Part shown: in pieces, positions 33,991 to 43,541 of the stretch | How positions within the stretch are numbered: position 1 is the first letter of the stretch | Layout of the letters: the number at the start of each line of letters is the position of its first letter | Origin: Streptomyces asoensis | GTDB lineage: Bacteria; Actinomycetota; Actinomycetes; Streptomycetales; Streptomycetaceae | Direction: 5' to 3' | Assembly (NCBI RefSeq): GCF_016860545.1 | Contig: NZ_BNEB01000005.1 | Location: 1,178,001-1,242,000, forward strand | Length of the DNA: 64,000 nucleotides | Position numbers and translations under genes: made by a program | Notes under the pieces: generated by a model | What the model was told of the DNA's origin: nothing | The model's database searches: none | The model's input: only the letters and a program-made list of their open reading frames with translations

Positions 33991-34025
33991 TTGCCTCTGC
34001 GGCAAATCCCTTGCCTCAGAGGCAA
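33991..34025. promoter_or_regulatory. paired palindromes, probable operators of the XRE regulator
   Basis: TTGCCTCTGCGGCAA (33991-34005) and TTGCCTCAGAGGCAA (34011-34025) share TTGCC/GGCAA arms. The second is a perfect 7-bp-arm palindrome. Their centres are 20 bp apart, i.e. on nearly the same helical face, just upstream of the regulator start. Confidence 0.72.
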
Positions 34026-34079
34026 AAGCCGGGCGGTGTGTCCCGGCGGCGGGCGGGGTCCGGTGCCCTGTCGTGGCGC

Positions 34080-35465
34080 CTAGCGGTGGGCGACGGCCTG
34101 TTTCACCAGCGTCTTGCCGAAGTCCCACATCAGACCGCCGCCGCCGTGCGCGTCGTCCATCACCGCGGTGAAGGCGTCGACGAACCGGTCCACCTCCGGC
34201 TCCGCGATGATCAGCGGCGGGATCAGCTTGATGACCTCCAGATGGTCGCCGGAGACCTGGGTGAGGATGCGGTGCCGCTGGAGCAGCGGTACGACGACCA
34301 TCTGGGCGAACAGCCCCTTGCGTGCCGCCTGGAGCATGCTCCAGCGGCTGCGCAGCTTCAGCGACCTTGGCCGGCCGAACTCGATGCCGATCATCAGACC
34401 GCGCCCGCGGACGTCGGCCAGCAGCTCGTACGTGTCGACCAGTGCCGCGAGCCGGGACCTCAGCAGGTCACCGGTGGCCCGGGCGTTGGCCACGATCTGC
34501 TCGTTCTCCAGCACGGACAGCACCGCGAGCCCCGCCGCCATGGCCTGCGCGTTGGACCCGAAGCTCGCCGAGTGCACCAGCACCCGGTCCATCGACGAGA
34601 ACACCTTCTTGAAGATCCAGTCCTTGCCGAGCGTGGCGCCGACCGGTACGTAGCCGCCGGAGAGCGCCTTTGCCACGCAGACCAGGTCCGGTTCGACGCC
34701 CTCCTCGTGCTGGTAGGCGTAGAAGTCACCGGTGCGGCCGAGCCCCGTCTGCACCTCGTCGGCGATCAGCAGCGCCTTGTGCCGGTGCAGCAGTTCCTGT
34801 GCGGCCCGCAGATAGCCGGGCGGCGACTCGTGCACCCCCTTGCCCTGGATCGGTTCGACGATCAGCGCGGCGACGTCGCCCTTCGCCAGCTCGGCGGCCA
34901 GCGCGTCGAGGTCGCCGAGCGGGACCGCCGTGTCGGCCAGCAAGGGCGCGAACCCGTCGCGGAACCCCGACTCCCCGTTCACCGACAGCGAGCCCGTGGT
35001 GAGGCCGTGGAAGGCGTGGTCGCAGTACAGGACCCTCGGCCGGCCGGTGGCGCAGCGGGCGAACTTCAGCGCCGTCTCCACCGCCTCGGTACCGCTGTTG
35101 CCGAAGAACACCCGGTCGAGGTGCGGGCTGTGGGCGAGCAGCCGCTCGGCCAGCAGTCCGGGCAGCGGCTGGCAGTCGAAGCGGGTCAGGTCGGCGAGCC
35201 CGGCGTCGAGGACGTCGTGCAGCGCCTTGCGGACGACGGGGTGGTGGCGGCCCAGCCCCATCACCCCGAACCCGGCGAGCATGTCCAGGTAGTCGTTGCC
35301 GTCCGCGTCCCAGAAGTACGCGCCCTCACCGCGCTCGTAGACCTTGTCGAAGCCGATCGTGTGCAGCATGCGCGGCAGCTGGTGGTTGAGGTACCGGCCG
35401 TGCAGCTCGTACCGCTCGGCTCCGCGCTCGGCCAGGAGGGCGCCGAGGTCGAACTCCGTGCTCAT
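34080..35465 (-). CDS. PLP aminotransferase of the hopanoid cluster
   Basis: A 461-residue class III (aspartate aminotransferase-fold) enzyme with PLP lysine K266 in VCVAKALSGGYVPVG, plus FFGNSGTEAVETALK and LIADEVQTGLGRTG. It is most likely the enzyme that aminates the ribosylhopane-derived side chain to 35-aminobacteriohopanetriol; equivalents are called HpnO in other bacteria. Its N-terminal insertion (LNHQLPRMLHTIGFDKVYERGEGAYFWD) fits the hopanoid branch. The ATG overlaps the dxs stop (ATGA), so it belongs to the operon. An ornithine/GABA-type transaminase is the less likely alternative. Confidence 0.88.
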   Translation of the reverse strand: MSTEFDLGALLAERGAERYELHGRYLNHQLPRMLHTIGFDKVYERGEGAYFWDADGNDYLDMLAGFGVMGLGRHHPVVRKALHDVLDAGLADLTRFDCQPLPGLLAERLLAHSPHLDRVFFGNSGTEAVETALKFARCATGRPRVLYCDHAFHGLTTGSLSVNGESGFRDGFAPLLADTAVPLGDLDALAAELAKGDVAALIVEPIQGKGVHESPPGYLRAAQELLHRHKALLIADEVQTGLGRTGDFYAYQHEEGVEPDLVCVAKALSGGYVPVGATLGKDWIFKKVFSSMDRVLVHSASFGSNAQAMAAGLAVLSVLENEQIVANARATGDLLRSRLAALVDTYELLADVRGRGLMIGIEFGRPRSLKLRSRWSMLQAARKGLFAQMVVVPLLQRHRILTQVSGDHLEVIKLIPPLIIAEPEVDRFVDAFTAVMDDAHGGGGLMWDFGKTLVKQAVAHR

Positions 35466-37384
35466 TCCGCTCTCTCCTTGACTTCTCCGGCCGGCCCGGC
35501 GGCCGCGGACCCGGGCTCCCCGAGGGCGAGGCTCGCGCTGATCCGGCCCGCCACCTCGACGGGTGTGAGACCGATGTCGGCGAGCACCTCGCCGCGTCTG
35601 GCGTGTGCGAGGAACTGCTCCGGGATCCCGAACCGCCGCACGGGTACGTCGACTTCGGCGTCGCCCAGGGCCAGCGCCACCGCGGATCCGACGCCGGCGG
35701 CCCGGCTGTTGTCCTCGACGACGGCGACCAGCCGGTGTTCCGCGGCGAGACCGGGCAGCGCCGGGTCCACGGGTTTCACCCAGCGGGGGTCGACGACCGT
35801 ACAGGCGACGCCCCTCGCCGCGAGCAGCTCGGCGGCCTGGAGGCAGACGGGCGCCATGACGCCGACGGCCACCAGCAGCACCTGCGCCCGGTCGTCGCGG
35901 CGCAGTACGTCCATGCCGCCCACCCGGCCCACGGCCGGCACCTCGGGGCCGACCGACTCCTTGGGGAAGCGGACCAGCGTCGGCGCGTCGTCCACCGCGA
36001 CCGCCTCGCGCAGCTGCGCGCGCAGCTGTCCGGCGTCGCGCGGCGCGGCGATGCGCAGACCCGGCACGACCTGGAGCACGGACATGTCCCACATCCCGTT
36101 GTGGGACGCCCCGTCGACGCCGGTGACCCCGGCGCGGTCCAGCACGAAGGTGACTCCGCAGCGGTGCAGGGCCACGTCCATCAGCAGCTGGTCGAAGGCC
36201 CGGTTGAGGAACGTGGCGTAGACGGCGACGACGGGGTGCAGGCCGCCGGTCGCCAGGCCGGCCGCGCTCACGGCCGCGTGCTGCTCGGCTATGCCGACGT
36301 CCCACACACGGTCCGGGAACCGTGCGGCGAACTTGCCGAGGCCCACGGGGTGCAGCATCGCCGCGGTGATCGCCACGACGTCGTCGCGCTCCTCGCCGAT
36401 CGCCGCGATCTCGTCCCCGAAGACGGACGTCCAGGACGGCCCGCCGGCGGGGGTCAGCGGCTCGCAGGTGAGCGGGTCCATCGCACCGACGGTGTGGAAG
36501 TGGTCCTCCTCGTGTGCCAGCGCCGGCTCGTAGCCCCGGCCCTTCTCGGTCAGGCAGTGCACCAGCACCGGGCCGTGGAAGCGCTTGGCCCGGCGCAGCG
36601 CGGACTCGACGGCCTTGAGGTCGTGTCCGTCGATCGGGCCGACGTACTTCAGACCGAGGTCCTCGAACATGCCCTGCGGTGCGAACGCGTCCTTGAAGCC
36701 CTTCTTGGCGCCGTGCAGCGACTCGTACACCGTGGATCCGACGACCGGGGTGCGCAGCAGGACGTCCTTCCCCCAGGCCAGCACCTTCTCGTAGCCGTCG
36801 GTCGTGCGCAGGGTCGCCAGGTGGTTGGCGAGTCCGCCGATGGTCGGCGCGTAGGAGCGCTCGTTGTCGTTGACGACGATGATCAGCGGCCGGTCCTTGG
36901 CCGCCGCGATGTTGTTCAGCGCCTCCCAGGCCATGCCGCCGGTGAGCGCGCCGTCGCCGATGACGGCGACCACGTGGCCCTTCTCGCCCCGCACCTGGCG
37001 GGCCTTGGCGAGACCGTCGGCCCAGCCGAGGGCGGTGGACGCGTGGCTGTTCTCGATGACGTCGTGCTCGGACTCCTCGCGGGAGGGGTAGCCGGACAGT
37101 CCGCCCTTGCCGCGCAGCTTCGAGAAGTCCTGACGGCCGGTCAGGAGCTTGTGGACATAGCTCTGGTGGCCGGTGTCCCACAGGATGCGGTCGGCCGGCG
37201 ACTCGAAGACCCGGTGCAGCGCGACGGTCAGTTCGACGACGCCCAGGTTGGGTCCCAGGTGTCCGCCGGTCCTGGCGACCGCGTGCACCAGGAACTCCCT
37301 GATCTCTTCGGCCAGTTCACCGAGTTCCGCCTCGGACAGCGCCTTCAGGTCGCGTGGTTGCCGGATGTTCTCCAGGATCGTCAC
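35462..37384 (-). CDS. dxs: 1-deoxy-D-xylulose-5-phosphate synthase
   Basis: A thiamine-diphosphate enzyme of 640 residues condensing pyruvate and glyceraldehyde-3-phosphate, the first step of the MEP pathway. The ThDP motif is VAVIGDGALTGGMAWEALNN near 140-160. TGGHLGPNLG at the N-terminus and EQHAAVSAAGLATGG in the pyrimidine-binding domain are also clear. The location inside the hopanoid operon suggests a copy dedicated to boosting isoprenoid supply; whether a second dxs exists elsewhere cannot be seen. It is 30 nt after ispG and overlaps the aminotransferase gene by 4 nt. Confidence 0.96.
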   Translation of the reverse strand: MTILENIRQPRDLKALSEAELGELAEEIREFLVHAVARTGGHLGPNLGVVELTVALHRVFESPADRILWDTGHQSYVHKLLTGRQDFSKLRGKGGLSGYPSREESEHDVIENSHASTALGWADGLAKARQVRGEKGHVVAVIGDGALTGGMAWEALNNIAAAKDRPLIIVVNDNERSYAPTIGGLANHLATLRTTDGYEKVLAWGKDVLLRTPVVGSTVYESLHGAKKGFKDAFAPQGMFEDLGLKYVGPIDGHDLKAVESALRRAKRFHGPVLVHCLTEKGRGYEPALAHEEDHFHTVGAMDPLTCEPLTPAGGPSWTSVFGDEIAAIGEERDDVVAITAAMLHPVGLGKFAARFPDRVWDVGIAEQHAAVSAAGLATGGLHPVVAVYATFLNRAFDQLLMDVALHRCGVTFVLDRAGVTGVDGASHNGMWDMSVLQVVPGLRIAAPRDAGQLRAQLREAVAVDDAPTLVRFPKESVGPEVPAVGRVGGMDVLRRDDRAQVLLVAVGVMAPVCLQAAELLAARGVACTVVDPRWVKPVDPALPGLAAEHRLVAVVEDNSRAAGVGSAVALALGDAEVDVPVRRFGIPEQFLAHARRGEVLADIGLTPVEVAGRISASLALGEPGSAAAGPAGEVKERAE

Positions 37385-37414
37385 GTCGGGCCCCCTCTCG
37401 GTCCGTGCCTTGCC

Positions 37415-38590
37415 TCAACTCACCGTCACTGCCGGTTTCCCCGTGACGCCGGGGGCGCCCGCGGCGGCCCCCTCCCCCTCCATCCGTTCGGCCAGTTTCA
37501 TGGCTTCCTCGATGAGGGTCTCGACGATCTTCGACTCGGGAACGGTCTTGATGACCTCGCCCTTCACGAAGATCTGCCCCTTGCCGTTGCCGGAAGCCAC
37601 ACCCAGGTCCGCCTCACGCGCCTCACCCGGCCCGTTGACGACACAGCCCATCACCGCGACCCGCAACGGGACCTCCATCCCCGTCAGACCCGCCGTGACC
37701 TCCTCGGCCAGCTTGTACACATCCACCTGCGCCCGCCCGCACGACGGACACGACACGATCTCCAGACCCCGCTGCCTCAGATTCAACGACTCCAGGATCT
37801 GGTTGCCGACCTTGACCTCCTCCACCGGAGGAGCCGACAGCGAGACCCGGATCGTGTCACCGATCCCCTGCGAGAGCAGCGCACCGAACGCCACCGCCGA
37901 CTTGATCGTCCCCTGGAACGCAGGCCCCGCCTCCGTCACCCCCAGGTGCAGCGGATAATCGCTCTGCGCCGCCAGTTGACGGTACGCCTCGATCATGATC
38001 ACCGGATCGTTGTGCTTCACCGAGATCTTGATGTCACGGAAACCGTGCTCCTCGAACAGCGACGCCTCCCACAGCGCGCTCTCCACCAGAGCCTCCGGAG
38101 TCGCCCTGCCGTACTTCTGGAGAAGGCGCCGGTCCAGCGAACCGGCGTTCACCCCGATCCGGATCGGCGTGCCGTGCTCCCTCGCCGCCTGCGCGATCTC
38201 CTTGACCTTGTCGTCGAACTGCTTGATGTTGCCCGGGTTCACCCGCACCGCGGCACACCCCGCCTCGATCGCCGCGAACACGTACTTCGGCTGGAAGTGG
38301 ATGTCCGCGATCACCGGGATCTGCGACTTACGGGCGATCGTCGCCAACGCGTCCGCGTCGTCCTGCGTCGGACACGCCACCCGCACGATCTGGCAGCCCG
38401 ACGCCGTCAGCTCAGCGATCTGCTGCAACGTGGCACCGATGTCCGACGTACGCGTCGTCGTCATCGACTGCACCGACACCGGGGCATCCCCACCGACCGC
38501 GACGGACCCCACCTGGATCCGCCGCGACACGCGGCGCGCCGCCACCGGCCGGACCGGCATCCCGGGCAGGCCCAGGGCGACGGCGCTCAC
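37415..38590 (-). CDS. ispG: 4-hydroxy-3-methylbut-2-enyl diphosphate synthase
   Basis: A 391-residue [4Fe-4S] enzyme (GcpE) converting MEcPP to HMBPP in the MEP pathway. The TIM barrel begins RRIQVGSVAVGGDAPVSVQSMTTTRT. The cluster ligands lie in SCPSCGRAQVD and MGCVVNGPGEAREAD near the C-terminus. It is 4 nt behind hpnH. The third positions of this gene are slightly less G-rich and more C-rich than its neighbours, which gives it a distinct codon texture. As with dxs, a paralogue elsewhere in the genome is likely but not visible. Confidence 0.96.
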   Translation of the reverse strand: MSAVALGLPGMPVRPVAARRVSRRIQVGSVAVGGDAPVSVQSMTTTRTSDIGATLQQIAELTASGCQIVRVACPTQDDADALATIARKSQIPVIADIHFQPKYVFAAIEAGCAAVRVNPGNIKQFDDKVKEIAQAAREHGTPIRIGVNAGSLDRRLLQKYGRATPEALVESALWEASLFEEHGFRDIKISVKHNDPVIMIEAYRQLAAQSDYPLHLGVTEAGPAFQGTIKSAVAFGALLSQGIGDTIRVSLSAPPVEEVKVGNQILESLNLRQRGLEIVSCPSCGRAQVDVYKLAEEVTAGLTGMEVPLRVAVMGCVVNGPGEAREADLGVASGNGKGQIFVKGEVIKTVPESKIVETLIEEAMKLAERMEGEGAAAGAPGVTGKPAVTVS

Positions 38591-38594
38591 GCGG

Positions 38595-39617
38595 TCACTC
38601 CCGGTTCCCGTTGACGGTCTCGCGCATGGCGCGCAGGGACTCCTTCAGGGAACCCATGGTGGCGAGGACGGCGGTCGGCTCGTAGCCGCAGTGCGCCATG
38701 CAGTTGGCGCAGCGCGGGTCCTTGCCCCGGCCGTACTTGTCCCAGTCCGTCTCCTCGATCAGCTCGCGGTACGTGGGCACGTACCCGTCGCTCATCAGGT
38801 AGCAGGGCCGCTGCCAGCCGAAGAGCGAGTAGTTGGGGATGGCCCACGCGGTGCACGGGAAGTCGACCTTGCCCTCGAGGAAGTCGAGGAACAGCGGCGA
38901 GTGGTTGAGCCGCCAGCGGCGCCGGTTGCCGCCCGCGAAGGCCTTCTTGAACAGTTCCCGGGTCTGCTCCACACCGAGGAAGTGCTCCTGGTCGGGGGCC
39001 TTCTCGTAGGCGTAGGCGGGCGAGATCATCATCTCGTCGACCTTGAGGTCGTCGTTGAGGAAGTTGAGCACCTCGATGATGGTCTGCGGGGTGTCGGTGT
39101 TGAAGAACGTCGAGTTGGTGGTCACCCGGAAGCCGCGCCGCTTGGCCTCCTTGATGGCCGCCACGGCCTCGTCGAACACGCCCTCCTTGGCCACCGACTC
39201 GTCGTGCCGCTCCCGCAGCCCGTCGATGTGCACGGCGAAGGCGAAGTACGGGGAGGGGGTGAACTTGTCCATCTTCTTGCGCAGCAGCATGGCGTTGGTG
39301 CAGAGGAAGACGTACTTTCTCTTCGCCACCAACTGCCGCACGATCTCGTCCATCTGAGGATGCATCAGGGGCTCGCCGCCCGCGATGGACACCATCGGCG
39401 CACCGGACTCCAGCACCGCGCCGACGGCCTGGGCGACCGGCATGCGCTGCTTGAGCACTCCGGCCGGATGCTGGATCTTGCCGCAGCCCTCGCACTTGAG
39501 GTTGCAGGCGAAGAGGGGCTCCAGCTCCACGATGAGCGGGAACTTGTCCCGCTTGCGGAGCTTCTGTTCAGCCAGGTATGTAGCGACCTTGATGGACTGA
39601 CGCAACGGCATGGCCAT
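38595..39617 (-). CDS. hpnH: HpnH adenosyl-hopane synthase (radical SAM)
   Basis: A 340-residue radical SAM enzyme that adds the 5'-deoxyadenosyl radical to diploptene, giving adenosylhopane, the first step of C35 side-chain formation. The cluster motif CNLKCEGC has Cys38, Cys42 and Cys45 (CxxxCxxC, as in HpnH). GGEPLMHPQ is the SAM-binding GGE segment, and a C-terminal CANCMAHCGYEP lies in the DUF3463 region. I choose ATG 39617, since a perfect GGAGGTGA lies 5 nt upstream; GTG 39626 would overlap hpnG but lies within that Shine-Dalgarno. Confidence 0.96.
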   Translation of the reverse strand: MAMPLRQSIKVATYLAEQKLRKRDKFPLIVELEPLFACNLKCEGCGKIQHPAGVLKQRMPVAQAVGAVLESGAPMVSIAGGEPLMHPQMDEIVRQLVAKRKYVFLCTNAMLLRKKMDKFTPSPYFAFAVHIDGLRERHDESVAKEGVFDEAVAAIKEAKRRGFRVTTNSTFFNTDTPQTIIEVLNFLNDDLKVDEMMISPAYAYEKAPDQEHFLGVEQTRELFKKAFAGGNRRRWRLNHSPLFLDFLEGKVDFPCTAWAIPNYSLFGWQRPCYLMSDGYVPTYRELIEETDWDKYGRGKDPRCANCMAHCGYEPTAVLATMGSLKESLRAMRETVNGNRE

Positions 39618-39622
39618 GCGGC

Positions 39623-40264
39623 TCACCTCCGGGGGAGCAGAACATTACGGTGCCATTCGAAAAAAGCAGGCAGGACCGAGCGGAGAACGCGGAAAGCCGA
39701 TATTCCACCGCGTACCGTGCCGATCCGGACGAGTTCATGTTCAGGAGCGTCCACGACCACCCGGACGGCCGCAACCGGGCGTACTCCCCCGCGCACGGCG
39801 CTCAGGAGCGTGGCCGCCGACTCCATGTCGACGGCGATCGCGCCGGTCGCCAGCAGGTCGGCCCGCTCGTGACCGCGTACGACGTGGTCGGAGCCGGTGA
39901 GCGGGCCGGTGTGGACGGTGCGCCCGGGCAGGGTGCGCGCGAGTTCCTTGACGAGCAGTTCGGTGCCGACGCAGGGGACGGCGCCGCGCGGGTCGCGGGT
40001 CTCCTCGGCGACGACCAGGTCGCCGGGGTGCATGCCCGGGGCGAGCCCCGCGCAGAATCCGGTGGCCAGCACGGCCGCCCCCGCGAACACCGGGTCGGCC
40101 AGGATCCGGGTGACGGAACGCTCCGCAGCCCTCGGGCCCATGCCCGTCCGCAGGACGGTGACGGGACCGTCGGCTCCGCCGCGGTCGCCCATGCGCAGGG
40201 CGAGGTGCTCGATGCCGAGGGCGCAGGCGATCAGCAGCGGGTCCGGGACGGGCTGCGTGCTCAT
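39623..40264 (-). CDS. hpnG: HpnG-type phosphorylase (nucleosidase family)
   Basis: A 213-residue member of the purine nucleoside phosphorylase/MTAN family, the position occupied by HpnG, which removes adenine from adenosylhopane to give phosphoribosyl- or ribosylhopane. ACALGIEHLALRM, GMGPRAAERSV, ATGFCAGLAPGMHPGDLVVA and the catalytic region AVDMESAATLLSAV are visible. Its ATG shares one base with the shc stop (TGATG), indicating coupled translation. It ends 5 nt before hpnH. Confidence 0.92.
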   Translation of the reverse strand: MSTQPVPDPLLIACALGIEHLALRMGDRGGADGPVTVLRTGMGPRAAERSVTRILADPVFAGAAVLATGFCAGLAPGMHPGDLVVAEETRDPRGAVPCVGTELLVKELARTLPGRTVHTGPLTGSDHVVRGHERADLLATGAIAVDMESAATLLSAVRGGVRPVAAVRVVVDAPEHELVRIGTVRGGISAFRVLRSVLPAFFEWHRNVLLPRR

Positions 40265-42285
40265 CAGCTCCCCTCTGCCTCGGTGTGGGCCGCGTGCGGG
40301 GCGGACTGCTGGCCGAACGGTTCTCCGTGGACGTACCGGCCGAGGGCGGTCAGCGGGAAGACCTGCCGGTAGAGGTGGTAGTTGATCGAGAAGTCCCACG
40401 GGAAGCCGGTGCCGGTGAAGTACGGCTCGTCCCAGGAGCCGTCCTCCCGCTGGGTCCGCGCCAGCCAGGCCACACCGCGCGCGACGGCCTCGGAGTCCTT
40501 CTCGCCGGCCGCCAGGAGCGCCATCAGCGCCCACGCGGTCTGTGAGGCGGTCGAGGCGCCCCGGGCGCTCCAGCGGGCGGCGTCCCGGTAGGAGCGCAGG
40601 TCCTCGCCCCAGCCGCCGTCCTCGTTCTGCACCCGCTCCAGCCAGCCGACCGCCCGCCTGATCGCGGGGTGCCGGACGGACAGGCCGGCCGCGGTGAGGG
40701 CGGGCACCACCGACCCCGTGCCGTAGACGTAGTTGACGCCCCAGCGCCCGAACCACGAGCCGTCCGGCTCCTGTTCGGTCAGCAGCCACTCGATGCCGCG
40801 CCGGGTGCGCGGGTCGTGCGAGAGCCCCTCGATCGCCAGCATCTCCACGACGTGGGCGGTGACATCGGCCGACGGCGGGTCGATGACCTCGCCGAAGTCG
40901 CAGAACGGCAACCGGTTGGGGAACGGGCTGGTGTTGTCGACGTCGAAGGCTCCCCAGGCCCCGTTCCTCGACTGCATCCCGAGGTTCCAGCGCACGCCGC
41001 GCGCGACGGCCCGGTCCATGCGTTCCTGGTCGTGGTGCTTGACCCGGCGCAGGGCGAGGACGACCTCCGCGGTGTCGTCGATGTCGGGGTAGTTGTCGTT
41101 GTGGAACTCGAAGGCCCATCCTCCCGGCGGGAGTTGGGGCCGGCGCACCGACCAGTCGCCGGGCCGGACGATCTGCTCCCCGAGCATCCAGTCGGCGGCC
41201 TTGACCAGTTGCGGGTGGTCGGCGGGAAGTCCGGCGTCGGCGAGCGCGATGGTCGCCAGACAGGTGTCCCACACCGGCGACTGGCAGGCCTCGACCATCC
41301 GCGCGCCGTCCTCGCGCCACACGGTGTAGCGGTCCAGCGACTCCAGTCCGGCGCGCATCACGGGGTGGGCGAGGTCGTAGCCGAGCAGGTGAAGGGCGAT
41401 CAGCGAGTACACGGCGGGCGGCTGGATCCCGCCCCAGCAGCCGTCGTTCTCCTGTCGCTCGATGATCCAGCGGGCGGCGGAGTTCAGGGCCGCCCGGCGC
41501 AGCCGGCGCACCGCGACCGACCGGTAGCCGCGCACCACCTTGTCGAGCCGCTGGAAGAGCCCGTCCCAACTGTTGACAGGTGCCAGGGGTTTGGGGGGAT
41601 TGGGCCGGGCGGGGTCGGTGTGCAGTTCGTCCAGCGGGAACGGCGCCGGACGCACCGGGCGCTTCGCCGACACGACGGTGAGGGGCACGATCGTCTGCCG
41701 CGCCCAGCAGCCGAACTGGTAAATGCTCAGGGGAAACCATTTAGGGAAGAACAACAGCTCAGGGGGGAGTTCGGGGAGGTCCTCCCACTTCCACCAGCCG
41801 AACAGGGCCAGCCAGATCCGGGTGAAGACCCGGGCGGACGCGATACCGCCCTGCTCGCGGACCCACGCGGAGGCCCGGAGCATGTGGGGCGCCCCGGGCT
41901 CGTCGCCGGCGAGTCGCAGCGCGACATAGGCCTCGACGGTCGCGGACAGGTCGGGCGGGCCGCCGTGGAAGGTGGCCCAGGTGCCGTCCTCGCGTTGCTC
42001 GCCGCGGACGAAGAGGGCGGCGGCCCGGGTGGTGGCCTCGTCGCGGATACCGAGGAACTGACGGAGCAGCAGGTCCTCGGCGTCCATCGTGACGTTGGTC
42101 TCGAGGTCGCCCTTCCACCACCCCTCGGCGTCCTGCCCGGCGAGCAGGAAGTCGGTGGCGCGTTGCATCGCGTGCGCGGCGGCTTCTTGTACCCCGGCCG
42201 CCACGGGGATGGTGATGTCGGTTTCGCTGGCCGCGGCAGCGCGGGGCGGGAGAGCCCCGGTGCTTCCGTCGGTCGTCGCTGTCAT
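40264..42285 (-). CDS. shc: squalene-hopene cyclase
   Basis: A 673-residue monotopic membrane triterpene cyclase turning squalene into hopene and hopanol. The catalytic DxDD is DIDDTAEVVLAL at about 401-404. Several QW repeats are readable (for example QNEDGGWGEDL, QREDGSWDEPYFTGTGFP, QENDGCWGGIQ, QEPDGSWFGRWGVNYVYG). The membrane-inserting helix lies around LLFFPKWFPLSIYQFGCWARQ. I choose ATG 42285 behind AAGGGGAAG; the frame extends to 42363. A 117-bp gap separates it from the polyprenyl synthase gene, the largest within the biosynthetic part of the operon, so an internal promoter is possible. Confidence 0.97.
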   Translation of the reverse strand: MTATTDGSTGALPPRAAAASETDITIPVAAGVQEAAAHAMQRATDFLLAGQDAEGWWKGDLETNVTMDAEDLLLRQFLGIRDEATTRAAALFVRGEQREDGTWATFHGGPPDLSATVEAYVALRLAGDEPGAPHMLRASAWVREQGGIASARVFTRIWLALFGWWKWEDLPELPPELLFFPKWFPLSIYQFGCWARQTIVPLTVVSAKRPVRPAPFPLDELHTDPARPNPPKPLAPVNSWDGLFQRLDKVVRGYRSVAVRRLRRAALNSAARWIIERQENDGCWGGIQPPAVYSLIALHLLGYDLAHPVMRAGLESLDRYTVWREDGARMVEACQSPVWDTCLATIALADAGLPADHPQLVKAADWMLGEQIVRPGDWSVRRPQLPPGGWAFEFHNDNYPDIDDTAEVVLALRRVKHHDQERMDRAVARGVRWNLGMQSRNGAWGAFDVDNTSPFPNRLPFCDFGEVIDPPSADVTAHVVEMLAIEGLSHDPRTRRGIEWLLTEQEPDGSWFGRWGVNYVYGTGSVVPALTAAGLSVRHPAIRRAVGWLERVQNEDGGWGEDLRSYRDAARWSARGASTASQTAWALMALLAAGEKDSEAVARGVAWLARTQREDGSWDEPYFTGTGFPWDFSINYHLYRQVFPLTALGRYVHGEPFGQQSAPHAAHTEAEGS

Positions 42286-42402
42286 GGCTTCCCCTTCGTG
42301 CAGTGTGCATGGCGTTGCGTCTGCTGTGGGTCCGCCGTCGGCCGGTGCCGTCTCCTCGCACACCGGCCGGCGACTACGCGAGGGCTATTCGACCGATAGG
42401 GA

Positions 42403-43476
42403 TCATCTCTTCCGTACGACGACGAAGTCGGCGAGCGCCGTGAACCGGTCCCGCACCTGCTCGGGCATGTCCACGGCGTTCAGGGCCTCCAGGGCGACCG
42501 TGTGCTGACGGCGTGCCTCCTCGGCGGTCCAGTCACGGCCGCCCGCCTCCTCGATGAGCGCGGCGCGTGCGGCGAACTCGCCTTCCGAGAAGCTGTCGAA
42601 CTCGCTGCTCTTGGCGTCGGCGGCGAGGATCTCCCCGAGCCGCTCGGAGGCGGATCCGCCCGCCGCGAGCGCGGCCACCACCGGCAGGGACTTCTTGCGC
42701 TGGCGCAGGTCGCTCCAGGTCTGCTTGCCGGTGGCCTCGGGATCGCCCCAGATGCCGAGGAGGTCGTCGACGGCCTGGAAGGCCAGGCCGAGGTGGTAGC
42801 CGTACTTCTCCAGGGCGTCGGCGGTGCGGGCGTCCGCGCCGCCGAGCACGGCGCCGATGGAGCTGGCGCAGGCGAGCAGGGCGCCGGTCTTGTTGCCCTC
42901 CATCTCCAGGCACTCCTCGACGCTGACCCGGTCGCGGTGCTCGTAGGAGATGTCCTGGGCCTGGCCGTCGATGAGGGCCCGGGTGGCGACGGTCATCCGG
43001 TGGGTGGCCCGGGCCGCCTCGACCGTGCCGAGTTCGAGGAGGATCTCGCCGGCGAGGGCGAACAGGGCGTCGCCGACCAGGATGGCCTGGGCGGGACCGT
43101 GCACCTTCCAGACGGTGTCGCGGTGCCTGCGCTGCTCGTCGCCGTCCATCAGGTCGTCGTGCAGGAGCGAGAAGTTGTGGACCAGTTCGACCGCGACCGC
43201 GCCGGGGACGCCGACCTCGGGGGCGGCCCCGGTGACCTCGGCGGACAGCACCGCGAGGGCGGGACGCACGGCCTTGCCGCCGTCGCCGTCGGTCGGGTTG
43301 CCCTGGGCGTCGATCCAGCCGAAGTGGTAGGCGGCGACCGTGTCCATGGGCGGTGCCAGACGGTCGACGGCCGCCCGCAGCACCGGTGTGGCCAGGGTGC
43401 GGCCGCGCTCCAGGAGCGCGGTCACATCCACCGCGGTCCGCCGAGCGGCCGGCGTGGCCGGGGGCACAGTGGGCAC
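42403..43476 (-). CDS. polyprenyl (farnesyl) diphosphate synthase
   Basis: A trans-prenyltransferase of about 357 residues, probably making the farnesyl diphosphate that HpnC/D join. First Asp-rich motif LLHDDLMDGDEQRRH, second AFQAVDDLLGIWGDPEATGKQ, plus GGKAVRPALAVLSAEV. I choose GTG 43476 because GAGGAG lies 5-6 nt upstream. ATG 43542, which shares a base with the hpnE stop (TGATG), is an alternative that adds 22 residues. Chain length cannot be fixed from sequence; GGPP synthase is the alternative. Confidence 0.9.
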   Translation of the reverse strand: MPTVPPATPAARRTAVDVTALLERGRTLATPVLRAAVDRLAPPMDTVAAYHFGWIDAQGNPTDGDGGKAVRPALAVLSAEVTGAAPEVGVPGAVAVELVHNFSLLHDDLMDGDEQRRHRDTVWKVHGPAQAILVGDALFALAGEILLELGTVEAARATHRMTVATRALIDGQAQDISYEHRDRVSVEECLEMEGNKTGALLACASSIGAVLGGADARTADALEKYGYHLGLAFQAVDDLLGIWGDPEATGKQTWSDLRQRKKSLPVVAALAAGGSASERLGEILAADAKSSEFDSFSEGEFAARAALIEEAGGRDWTAEEARRQHTVALEALNAVDMPEQVRDRFTALADFVVVRKR

Positions 43477-43541
43477 TGTTTCTCCTCTTGTTGCGGTGCC
43501 GGAGAGGGTGCGGGGGTGTGCCGAGCCGTGCTGATCGAGCA

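Noticed and set aside
39624..39626. GTG start for hpnH overlapping the hpnG stop
   Set aside because: It lies inside the GGAGGTGA Shine-Dalgarno that serves ATG 39617, and the family normally begins MAMPLRQS.
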